Shown: positions 43,791-53,986 of the stretch, one piece after another | Layout of the letters: each line of letters begins with the position of its first letter | Position numbering within the stretch: position 1 is the stretch's first letter | Assembly: GCA_951217055.1 (NCBI GenBank) | Contig: OX578276.1 | Span: 136,405,787 to 136,469,786, forward strand | Direction: 5' to 3' | Source of the DNA: Gerris lacustris | Taxonomy: Eukaryota; Arthropoda; Insecta; Hemiptera; Gerridae | Length of the DNA: 64,000 nucleotides | The notes under the pieces: generated by a model | Database searches by the model: none | What the model saw: only the letters and a program-made list of their open reading frames with translations | What the model was told of the DNA's origin: nothing | Made by a program: the position numbers and the translations under genes

Positions 43791-44560
43791 ACCAAGGACA
43801 ATGCAATAGGATAATCTGAGTGTCGAAACAGATTAATATTCTCGTAGAAAATTATCCCGAGTGTTAAGAAAATAGAGGACAGCTTGCAACCGCTGTTACC
43901 AAGTGAGTCCACTAGGTATCCGTGGGAGAGAGTTGCAGCCGATCTGATAACTCTTAAGAGTAAAGAATATCTGGCGGTCGATGACTGTTTTTGCATCTGA
44001 AAGCAACAACATCAGTGACTGTCATAGATATCTTAAGAATAACATTGCTCGATACGGAATCCCCTGTCACGTTCAGATAACAGGCCTCCGTTTAATATTG
44101 CGGAATTCAGAATGTTCGCCTTGGACATCCGAATGCACCACGTCAGGCTCGTACTATCCTAGAAGCCAAGGCAAAGCCGAAGCTGCGATGGTAGCAGTCA
44201 AAACATTTTAAATAAGGAAGAGGATGTCTGGTTAGGATTGTTATCTTATCGTGTGACCCCCATAGAGAATGGATACAGCTGAGATACACATGGGTCGTAC
44301 ACTCCGAACCAATGTCCCGATAAAGTAAAAAAGAACTCGTCCGGAAATGGCCTGGGGTCCGACGAATTAAAGGATCTAAATACTATTTCGACAAACGGTG
44401 ATGCAGGGAGCTCGTTGACATCAAAACCAAGACGAGGGTATGGATCAGAGACCTTTGACGCTCTGGTTACGTTTCAAGACGCAGTCAGAAACCTCGTAGT
44501 TATCAAATTGAAGAGGTTTTCTTATGTGGTTTTGTTATTTTCTTATGTTCTTGTTGTTTA

Positions 44561-45062
44561 CTTCTTATGAAATAACAAAGTAAACAAATCACGGACTTTT
44601 TATTCCAACAAACTCCTTCACTCTTCTTACTCGTAGTTATCTTCTATCAATTCTCCTCAAGTAGCCCTGATACCTGCGACTGAGAGAACCTCCGCCACAG
44701 TGTTCGTTGGGTATCCAGTCTTCACCGAGCTGGATAACGAACTTAGGGCAGGGAAAACCTCGTCGACTACCCGCAGATTTGGTGGTAACCCGGAATGGGC
44801 TATTGGTCAAACCCCGGTCAGGTTTCCCAGTTAAGTAGAGTTGATGTTAGGGTATTTAGTTAATTTACTTGTGTATTTCCTTGTTACAATAAAGTACTTG
44901 TTAACTAGTTTCATAAATAAATGTATATTGTTTTCCACCCAGCAAGTGCGGGATTTTATTTAAATGGAATACAATAACTTCTTGTGCAAACGTGTTGAAG
45001 ATTAGCCTCAAACACGATGAATAAGCAACATAAATTCATGTCAGCGCTTGTTGCATTAATAT
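44561..45062. other. non-coding or unrecognised relic
   Basis: Around 44680-44830 the sequence is less AT-rich and may be a continuation of the gypsy relic or its LTR, but I recognise no motif. Confidence 0.4.
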
Positions 45063-46167
45063 TTCGACACAATGTCACATAAAAAACTATTAGAAAAACT
45101 AAAATTATATGGCATAAAAGAATTAGCACTACGACTTTTATCCAGTTATCTCTCAAATAGACAACAACGAGTAAAACTTTATTCTAAACTTAGTGAACCT
45201 GCCACTGTAAATACAGGTACAGCCCAGGGTACAGTTATCTCCCCTCTAAATTTTTTATGCTACATAAATGACTTATATTTCATTCAGAACTTCCCTGGTG
45301 AAAGAATTGGTTTTGCCGATGATACGTGCTTATTGTTTTATGGGGACAGCTGGGAGGAGGCAATTAAGAATGCTGAAGAAGGACTTAAACTAGTTAATAA
45401 ATGGCTGCATTCAAATCTACTCTATCTCAATACTAAAAAAACTAAATTCATTACATTTTCTCACAAAAAATCCGGTCAACCTAATTTTACAAAAAACATA
45501 AAAATTCATGATTGTAAATGTTCTTTAAATCAAAATATAAATCAGTGTAACTGTCCCTCAATAGAAAGAACTAAATATATCAAATATCTCGGTGTAATTA
45601 TAGACAATAGATTAAGCTGGAAACATCATATAGACTCACTTTGTAAAAAATCAAGAAAATTTTTGTACTACTTTAGATGTATAAGACAATACTGTAAAGT
45701 TGATATTTTGAGACAAGTGTATTATGCTTTAGTCTATACTGAGCTATGGAATCATAGCTTGGGGTTCTGCCTATCCATCTAACCTATCCCCTCTTGGAAT
45801 TGTACAAAAAGCCATCATTAAAACCATCCTTAAAAAACCAATATTATACCCGACAAATCAATTATTTTCAGACTTTCCTGTTTTCAAAATATCACAATTA
45901 TTTAAGAAATCAGTGCTACTAAATTATTTCAAAAATGACAAACAACATATAAATCATAACTATGAAACTCGAAGTAAAATTAATAAAAAAGTAACAAATA
46001 TTACCTGCAATACAAACTTACTACAGAGGCATGCCAGTGTTGTCGCACCAAATTTATATAATCTTTTGCCAGAATACACTAGGAACATAGTAGATATAAA
46101 ATACTATCATAAGTTTAAAAAAGAAGTAAAAAATTGGCTACAAACGGTAGAATCACAAGAAATATAG
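45063..46167 (+). pseudogene. CR1/Jockey-superfamily LINE reverse transcriptase, 5'-truncated
   Basis: The frame opens exactly at RT motif A (FDTMSHKKLLEKL, with its aspartate at about 45066). It continues with AQGTVISPLNFLCYINDL, the active site GFADDTCLLF (about 45310), NLLYLNTKKTKFITF and YIKYLGVIIDNRLSW. A frameshift near 45770 moves the thumb into another frame (WNHSLGF / AWGSAYPSNL). The C-terminal part at 45913-46167 (NYETRSKINKK and YNLLPEYTRNI) ends at a natural-looking stop. Missing endonuclease and fingers plus one frameshift make it inactive. Clade assignment within the superfamily is tentative. Confidence 0.85.
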
Positions 46168-46636
46168 CATTTATATGATTTAGGTGCGTTTATGTATTAT
46201 GTATGTACTTTTGGGTTTTTCCATATACTTTTTATAGTTAAGTGTTTATTATAGTTTAGTATTTTTATATACTTATTTGTTTTACTAACCTTTGTTTTAC
46301 TTTTGATTACTAACCTAAAAATCATGTTTAAAATTATATTATTTTTATTTATAACCTCAACTCTAGGTGATTGTATTTAAAATAAATAAATTAATTAATT
46401 AATTGATTAATAAACTTAAACAATTAAGATAAATAGATTAAATAAAATGAAACTGTATTTTATAACAAAGATTATTATATTATATATTTAATATGTGAAC
46501 TCGGGCCTCCTGTTTCAAGGTTTTCCTTCTTGGAGGCTTTTGGATCTTTATATTAATTTGTTATATTCTAATTATTTATGTAAGCAAGTGTAATTTATAA
46601 TTATTTTATGTGAATTGGTAAAATGTTTTAAATAAA

Positions 46637-46675
<39 letters not shown>
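46168..46675 (+). repeat. LINE 3' region(s) with A-rich tails
   Basis: After the ORF stop a 3' untranslated region leads to an AATAAATAAATTAATTAATT tail (about 46380-46415). A second LINE-like 3' end follows. It has the small hairpin GGGCCTCC...GGAGGC (46502-46540), then AAATAAATAAATAAA and 25 A, finishing in (TA)n at about 46680. These may be one LINE with two tails or two overlapping LINE ends. Confidence 0.6.
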
Positions 46676-46680
<5 letters not shown>

Positions 46681-46689
46681 ATATTTAAA

Positions 46690-48520
46690 AAATCTGTGCA
46701 GAATGGTAGAACCTTAACTGTCTAACCTATGTATATGAAATTTGATATATATCAATCAGTAGGACAGAAGGCTCCTTTTTAAGAATATTATTGATGTTGT
46801 GAGTGCTGTTTTGATTTTTTTTTTTTTAAATTAGTAACGGTAGTCCATTTAAGTCTAAATGAAACTAGATATAAACCTTTTACATGAGATAACTAATAAT
46901 TGTAGGTAGCAGTTTGTTTAAAACTGTTTTTGTCTTAATTGTAAAATTAAAGTTTTGTCTATACCTTACTCAGAATTGAAAAAATTTTAGATACTTTTTC
47001 TTTTCATATACTCCGAAAATCGAATTCGGCCTTAACTTTTTTCGTGTATGTGTGTCAGTCACCACCAGTCCGACATTATAGGCACAAAACTGGTTAAACG
47101 AAATCAATTATTTTTTTTTCAGAGGTGAGCGCAAACATGTTGAGCATGATGTAGGATTGGTTTCATTGAAAAATATTGAGTAGAACCAATGAAAAAAATA
47201 AAAATAAATAATAATAATAACCTATAGAAATTAGGTTGAACCATTATAACCAAAACCCAGAGACTCTCTAATCAAAATGTTTGGGTACTTCTACACACCC
47301 TAGAGACTCGCGGTTTTTTGAGTTAGGTCGGAAATTGGTCCAAACCGACTGAAAAAAAAATATGTTTACCCCCCTTAAAAAATTAAAAATGGCGTAACTT
47401 TAAGTTTCTTTGGAGGCTTATTGCAGATTTCACCAGCGTTAACTGATTTTGAAAGATCTACAACTTTGGTCCTATGACTTTTTATCGAACTCCATCGGTT
47501 CTACGTTAAATAGAGCTAAATTTGATATGATGTATGAAATGAAATGAAGAATTGGAATGAATGATGTTTAATATAGTCCTGATTATATTCCTAGATGGCT
47601 CTGGAAACAAAACTATTTAGGGATTTCATAATTTCATTTCATTGCTAGGCCTACATGATAATAGGAAACATTAGAGGCTAGCGGAGCGCGGGGTGTACTT
47701 ATTTATAAAAAATAACTTCATATTAGTGCAATGTGAAAAATGTAAATGTTAATTTTTAAAATGATGTATACAGATGTGTAGTTTTAATCAAATTTATTGA
47801 GTCGAAAAATGTTTCGACGTTACCACAACTTTGAACCGTAGTTTTGTTAGTATTCACTAATAAAATAATTAAAGGCTATATCAACAAAATCAGCTCTTAT
47901 ATTAAGCGTTGGAGTTTGCTTTAATATTTCTGGATAAAGCAGATATTGGATTTTGCGGTCTAAACTTCAACCTATTTTGCCACAAGGAAGGGATCGATTT
48001 CGAGAGTTTTAACCTGGGTTAAGTGCAGACAAGCCCGATGAGATGATATCATATTTAACCTTGGAATTATTCAATCGAGCTCAAAATCGAGATAAGAGGA
48101 TTCAAGTGATACCTCTTATCTCTGATTTCTCCTATATTATTAACTTTTAACCTCCGACCTCATATTTGTTTATAAGCAAACGTTTAAGGGATGAGTGATT
48201 TAACAAAGAATTTAATGCTGTCAGTTACAATTGCAAATCACTGTATTCGTTCGCATATCACAAAAAGGGCATTAAACTATAATTAATTTGTACTAATTGC
48301 ATATGATTAGTATCTTAGCTCCGGTTTATTGGAGATGGACTAGCAGATACTCTAGAAAATTTGGAACTAAAAATTTAGAGGTAGAAACTAGAAATAAATT
48401 AGAGGGTAAGTTCCCCTAATTGAGGGGTAAGAGAAATAAAATATCATATAATATATTTAGATAGAGTTTAGAGGTTGCACAAAGATAAAAGTATAAAAGA
48501 TATTATATGAAATATATGAG
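46690..48520. other. non-coding stretch
   Basis: No open frames of note. A segment near 47390-47530 reads like the edge of an old repeat but has no partner in this window. Confidence 0.5.
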
Positions 48521-48715
48521 GACTTACCAAAACGTCGTGGAGACGATGTGTCTGGGCCGGCACCAGTATACGAACTCGACTCTCCCCGCGGGCGTGAGAG
48601 AGTCCTCGAGTGTAGAGCGGGGGTCCGGATAAAGCTGGTGTTTCCACCTCGGACCGCCGCGCTTGGAGCGCTGGTATACGTCCCGCGTAGACCCGAGGCT
48701 AAGTCTCATTAGGAC
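48521..48715. other. isolated GC-rich block, possible solo LTR core
   Basis: About 190 bp with many CpG and GC-rich words (CCCCGCGGGCG, ACCGCCGCGC) sits in AT-rich flanks full of TATAAAAGATA words. The intact BEL LTR has the same architecture (AT flanks, GC core), so this could be a solo or decayed LTR, but I see no terminal TG...CA pair or duplication. The 61-residue minus frame is unsupported. Confidence 0.35.
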
Positions 48716-50286
48716 GAATTACATATATATATATATACTAAATAGAAATAATTAAGGGAAAAATATTGGGTAAAATAAGTACAACCTCGGAAATAATTAA
48801 ATATAAAAGATAAACTCAACTAGGGAGAAAAAGGAACAAGACCCAACAGCATAAATTATAAAGATTAAAATTTGTAGATAAATGTAATTATGGTTTAGAA
48901 AACCATAGTTGAATAATGTTTACATTTATTTTTCTTCAAAGGTATTAATGGAAAGTTTTTTCTTCACTGTAGTGATACTTCATTCTCATCCATTTATGCA
49001 ATGATAAATGCTGAAACCATTACTGAATGTAAATTCTTTGAAGACACTGTAGGATTATAAAATTGGAAGCTTAATGCAGTTTTTAAGAATACATATTATC
49101 CTATGAAATCACAGTAACATTTTCTGCATAAAATGTTATTGACGGAGTCATTTTTAGGAGTTTCTATTTAGAATAAAATATAGAATATCATTAACATCAA
49201 AATGAAAACAGAGTAGAAAAGAAAGCGACAATACAACTTACCGCCAGGAGTCGAGAAGGCAATGATCTCTTGTTTTATTAATGTTGTATGTTGAAGAGTT
49301 AATAATTTCAATCTTTTTTCCCCCCTTTGTGTGTTCCCCCTCAATTTTCAAATTTAATTTCTATATTCCTGAAAAAGTTTATATTTTAGAGTAGCAGAAG
49401 AATTGATAGTATCAGGTTGTTGAATAGATAGATATAATAATAATAGATTATTATCTATTGCACTATACTTGGATCCTTTTCAAGGGTAAAAAAAATATAT
49501 TCACTAAGTCATGTGATTGTGGTGGCGTTTCGACCTATCCGGTCATAATCGAGCTTGAAAATGATTTGTTTTTTCTTAAATATATGCTAAATAAACAAAT
49601 CATTTGCAGGGGGGGGGGGGAATACTCTTTATCAGTGCTCGAGGGGGGTCCTCCCCTGGGAAAATTTTGGAAAATAAACGTTCAAAAACAGCATTTTAAG
49701 CAGTTTTAGACATAAACCCATGTACTAATTTTTATTTTATTTGTAAATTTATAGCCCCTTCAAATCTGACGGGGGGGGGGGGGGGGCTTAAGCCCGATAG
49801 CCCCCCTCCCCCGTTCCTACGCCACTGCATGTATTAAACCCATGCTCGGTGTTTACCTTGCATCGCTTCATAAATGGGTCGCTGCATAATTGAGGTGACG
49901 TTTACCTGGTTTCGACTGTACATTATACCGTTCATACTAATATAACGACGCGCTAACCTCGTATCATAGTATCATCAATTACATATCATATATAGTTGTA
50001 TGTATATGCCCAATGGTAGGCCAAAGCTCTCTCGGGCTATTGCGGTGAGAATTATTATTATTTTCTTTCTATAATATTAAAATAAATTTGTAAACAAACC
50101 GGTAAGTAAGAAAGAGAAGGATATATTATACTAAAGCAGTAGTAGGGGTTAAGATATATCTCTGATTTTTTAGAAGGTTGAAGACCCCCCAAAATATTCG
50201 GTTATTTCCCCTCCCTCTATTTTCATTTTTTGTAAAATTGATGTTTACTACTTTCATTTGGTCTTTTTCTTCTTTTACCATTTTGG
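48716..50286. other. non-coding stretch with poly(G) tracts
   Basis: G runs of about 13 (near 49610) and 16 (near 49775) frame an imperfectly repetitive segment that ends CCCCCTCCCCCGTTCCTACG. No gene was recognised. Confidence 0.5.
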
Positions 50287-50592
50287 TAGTATTCATACTA
50301 CAGAAAGATTAAATTTTAATTTAAATCAAATTATAATTATTATTAACTACGGGAAACAGACAGAGAAAAATACACTCCAGCGCCGGGATTTGAACCACGG
50401 GCCTCTATATTTCCATTATAGTGCTCTACCAACTAAGCTACGCAGGAGAATGAGTTTCTCTGACGTTAATGATACCTTGTCCCTAATTTAAGCTTTCAAT
50501 TTTCCACATAAGTCTTAGAAGTCAACATTAATGACATAGAACTAGACCGAGAAATAACGCTTATAATTATAATTTGATTTAAATTAAAATTC
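50287..50592 (-). repeat. tRNA-derived SINE-like repeat with inverted ends
   Basis: TTTTAATTTAAATCAAATTA followed by TAATTAT near the left end recurs inverted near 50564-50592. A tRNA-like sequence and a CTGTCTGTTTCCCGTAG body block lie between. The hairpin GGTAGTATTCATACTAC is at the left edge. The copy at 5109-5240 has the same modules without the tRNA-like head. It has no coding function; such repeats are transcribed by RNA polymerase III and mobilised by LINEs. Confidence 0.65.
50376..50447 (-). tRNA. tRNA-like sequence (SINE head or tRNA pseudogene)
   Basis: 72 nt on the minus strand fit a cloverleaf. The acceptor TCCTGCG/CGCTGGA pairs 6 of 7. The D arm is GCTTAGTTGGTAGAGC, and the anticodon stem CTATA/TATAG is perfect with loop ATGGAAA (formal anticodon GGA). 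The T arm contains GGTTCAAATCC with two stem mismatches. A box (TAGCTTAGTTGG) and B box match the polymerase III consensus exactly. GGA would be serine, but the long variable arm of serine tRNAs is missing. With the inverted-repeat context, this points to a tRNA-derived SINE head, not a working tRNA. Confidence 0.6.
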
Positions 50593-50723
50593 TTTTTCTT
50601 CTTTAAGACAGTATTTTGTTGAATCACTCCGTTAATTGTCTCTATAAGTAGATTGAGATCTTCTATTGTGTCGAGATGCTTTACCTTTTGATCTGACGTT
50701 GCTTCAGAAGCTCCGAGATCCAT
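50577..50723 (-). pseudogene. possible retroelement gag N-terminus fragment
   Basis: A minus-strand frame starts MDLGASEATSDQKVKHLDTI, continues with a leucine/isoleucine helix (EDLNLLIETINGVIQ) and then runs into the SINE-like repeat. It has the look of a gag start cut by a repeat, but no motif proves it. Low confidence. Confidence 0.25.
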
Positions 50724-52330
50724 GGCTAATAGTTATGAGAGTTTTGTTTCAGATTTCGATCTTGGACGTTTGTTTCATTCGGTTTTCGCCTCCTTATAAA
50801 CTCCCTTAATTCGCAACTATAGCTCTAACTGTTGAGCTATCGAGATTTCAGGGATCGATTACCGATCGTGGCTAGTTTGTCGAAGGCGCAGATAGAAGAG
50901 ACGCTGACAGTTTTTAGAAGCTTCTTCAAGGCCAGCTGATGATAAAAGTCCTACATTTATTTAATCGATTCTAAACAACCAATCAGAGCTAATCTTTTAA
51001 CAGCTTTGAATAACTGAGCCTTATAATCAAAAAGAGATTTTACTCATTTAAATGTAATTTAAAATGTTACCTTTGATTTGACAGTCTTTCGGGCACAATA
51101 TTTTACCGAAAACAAAGAGAAATCCCAAGGAGAAACGTAAAAATAACGGAACTCAATCTCTTGACTTGGACAAGATGTCTATCTCATTGTACCTGGATTT
51201 CCCGGGGTTCATTAACTCGGGGTAATCCTTTGTCGGGATGATGCAATCAAAAAGTAAGCACAGGGGCTTACCAGAGGTTTTCAAGTCTGAGAAAGGGTGA
51301 AACCATCCGCTCTGTTATAGTTCTCTGGTTTTTTTCTCGATCTCACTAGCCTCTTTTACCATCCTCAATATAGGGGTTGACGAACGAGAAGGGGCGAAGC
51401 CCTTTATTTATTATAAAATATATTTTATGGATCATCAATTTAATATACAATATAAGATAAAATATAAAAGTTATTTATAGGATAATATGATAAATTATAT
51501 TTTGTTTTGTATTATTCGATTGTCACCACAGTGTGTTGTGTGCTTTTGCTTTGTTGATCCTTTAGACAAAGGATAGCTTAACCTGTCAGAATTTTTATCT
51601 GATTCGTTTATCCTTGTTTAGACCTTCCATCGTTTATTATCTTGATGCTAAACCAAAAACTTTTTTCTTATTTTTATACTTGTCTATTCTGCAACTTTTA
51701 TCCTCCATTTTATTTCTTTCGAACCACTTCAAAACAACTAAAATAAGTGTACTTTTTTTGTAGGTTTTTTTTTATACATTAGGATGTTTATTTACTTCAA
51801 TAATATCTCATACATTTAAAATTAATACAAAGTTTTATATTTAATTATTTTTAAGAAATAACAACCTTAAATACATTTAACTGTACTTGTGCTGAAATAT
51901 TTTATTTAAATATGTATCAGTAACCTTGTGCGAGTTTAAAATACATTATGACATTTATGACCTAAATTTTTTGGTGAACTAAAACTAGTTGAAAATAATA
52001 ATTACTGTAGCAGACCCAAAGTCAGTAATAAGTATATAAAAAGTCAGTAATAAGTATATAAAAAGTCAGTAATAAGTACTGTAGTAGACCTAAGTCAGTA
52101 ATTGTAGTATCTATAAGTATTTCTTAGATATGTGAGAATCCATGAAGGTCGCCATAAGGAATAAAAAAATAACCTTTTCCTCAACGAAAACTGATTAATT
52201 TGTTTATATTATACTACAAAGCAGCTTTCGGCTTTGATAATGCTACCAGCAGTGCCAGAATGAGGAAGAAATAAAGTTTACATCAAACAATTGAAAGTTA
52301 AAGAGTGAGTCTACTTTATGTCTCACGTGC
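50724..52330. other. non-coding stretch
   Basis: No gene was recognised. A short tandem repeat, AGTCAGTAATAAGTATATAA (about three units, with variants), lies at 52020-52080. Confidence 0.5.
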
Positions 52331-52855
52331 AGACGTTTCACTCCTACTGCTAGAAGCATCTTCAGGGATGTTCATAGTGTCCTAGGTTTAAGACAGGTGT
52401 GAACTGGAGGTATGGTTGAGGAAATGGTCGTCCTATTCCTCCTTGGACTTAGGTTATATCTGGCGGTGACTGCCTGATATGTTACGTCAGCCGGTATTGC
52501 ATCATCCTGTTCGACAGTGGGGGCTTTCAGGGCATTAGGCTTGTCCGGGTGGTTAGTGTGTTGATAAAGGGTTTCCAAGTCTTCGAAAGTTTGAAACCGT
52601 CTTCTCTATTAAAATTGAGTGGGTGCTTTTAAAAGCACCCACACTGCAGATAGCCTCCACCGTCGAACAGGATGATGCAATACCAGATGACTTAACATCT
52701 GATGCAATCACCGCCAGATATGACCTAAGGCCAAGGAGGAATAAAACGACCATTTCCTCAACCGAACCTCCAGTTCACACCTGTCTTAAACCTAGGACAC
52801 CATGGACACCCCTGAAGATGCTTCTAGCAGTAGTAAACGTCAGGACGTACATTTT
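52331..52855. repeat. inverted pair of coding-like relics
   Basis: The minus-strand frame 52578-52372 and the plus-strand frame 52623-52898 encode near-identical peptides: EQDDAIP, an ITARYDLRPRRNKTTISST-type block and PPVHTCLKPRT. The DNA arms are about 52331-52531 and 52662-52855. The left arm continues outward into the complement of CTGAAGATGCTTCTAGCAG...AGGAGTGAAACG, a hairpin motif. The parent protein is unknown to me. Penelope-type or LTR-element debris is possible. Confidence 0.6.
52619..52642. repeat. 24-bp perfect palindrome
   Basis: GTGGGTGCTTTT is followed immediately by its complement, at the junction of the two inverted relics. Confidence 0.9.
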
Positions 52856-53120
52856 TCAAGACGCGGTCACCACCGAAAGACCTAGAACTTCAATATAATT
52901 GTAACCGCGAAAGCCTATGAACATTTATTTATGTCTCATGTTGATCTCCGGCATTTTATAAAATAAAAAAATAGTCTAAAAATATTCCTTATCCAGTATT
53001 AGGTAATACTAATAAGAAGTTGCCGTAGCAAGCTCATTCACAACGAAAATGAAAATTATATTTTTGAAAAAATATAAAATTGGCACATAAATAAATAGTA
53101 ACCTTTTAACTAATGAATAC
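52856..53120. other. short non-coding stretch up to the BEL element
   Basis: AT-rich, with no feature except AATAC at 53116-53120, the left target duplication of the BEL insertion. Confidence 0.6.
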
Positions 53121-53686
53121 TGGACCTACTTTTCCTAAGATTTTAGGAGGTAAGAAAGGTATCCACTTTTGCTGGTTTTAGTTAACTTTAGATTTAGGCG
53201 TAGAGGGGGTGGACTGTAAGGATATATAATATATGTTTCTAAATAGATATACAAGATATAATAAGATAGAAAAGATATAAGTAAGCGGGTAAGAATGGTC
53301 TAACCTGATACTGCAGCGGTGTGTCGGGTGTCAGGGAAGAGCTGGAAACTGCCGGTAGTTGGTGATACACACATATAATAATAAACTAAAAAACGAATAA
53401 TGAGATTTATGCGGGTATTAAAAGCGGGTGGTTAGCGGGTTAACAATTGCGGTACGGCAGACGATCCGACTCAGGCAACGTCTGGAAGCGGAAGGGCGAA
53501 GGTATAGATGCTCCAGTCGCATCCAAGCCGTACTTCACAATTCCTCCACAGGATAGCAGCACGCACCAGACCCGGGCTGAGTAGGAGGAACATCCAGCTT
53601 CACACACTTACTTTTATAGAATAATATTTAAATAGGTTCTATAAGAAGAGATATAATAAAATTAGATATAAGATAAATATTGTCCA
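53121..53686 (-). repeat. BEL 3' LTR
   Basis: 566 bp with AT-rich flanks (ATATATAATATATG, AGATATAATAAAATTAGATA) around a GC-richer core. It holds at least seven plus-strand GCGG words. Confidence 0.97.
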
Positions 53687-53703
53687 TACCCGCCCCCTTG
53701 CAT
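53687..53703 (-). other. BEL polypurine tract
   Basis: The minus strand reads GCAAGGGGGCGGGTA directly before the 3' LTR start, the expected plus-strand primer site. Confidence 0.75.
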
Positions 53704-53986
53704 GTCCTCAGGACATCAACAGAATAAGAAAGAAACTTCAGAAAAAATAAACAAACTTCAGAAGACATGATGAAGGCAGGAAATGTAGACAGCGGTGATT
53801 CACAATTAAAAAATAAATCGAGAAGAAAAATTATACAAGTCAGCACCACTTATGACTTTACAAGTGGAACAAAATATAACTAAAAAAAATGGCTTGTAGT
53901 TGAGCGGAAAGCAAACAATAATTGACCAAAACTGGATCACAAACTTCTATGAAAAAATAAAAAATCTTCTAAAACTGAAAAGAAAC

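Larger units (their letters stand above)
42789..44560 (+). pseudogene. older gypsy-type integrase relic, split by an RTE LINE
   Basis: Left of the RTE insertion a plus-strand frame reads LRPYQSYKEMLHIVNGLF and RLCIPRTM, the region just before the integrase zinc module in gypsy Pol. On the right side PLLPSESTRYPWERVAADL and TLKSKEYLAV (about 43895-43985) carry the first integrase aspartate. RYGIPCHV and YYPRSQGKAEAAMVAVKTF (about 44055-44210) follow, ending with the region of the third catalytic acid. Stops and frameshifts are frequent. Degenerate similarity fades after about 44450. It is a different family from the intact gypsy element, as judged by the integrase wording. Confidence 0.75.

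Noticed and set aside
50376..50447. Functional serine tRNA gene
   Set aside because: Anticodon position reads GGA but the long variable arm is absent, the T stem has two mismatches, and the context is a dispersed repeat.
52010..52085. CRISPR-like array from repeated AGTCAGTAATAAGTATATAA
   Set aside because: Three directly adjacent AT-rich units without spacers in a eukaryotic context; a simple tandem repeat.
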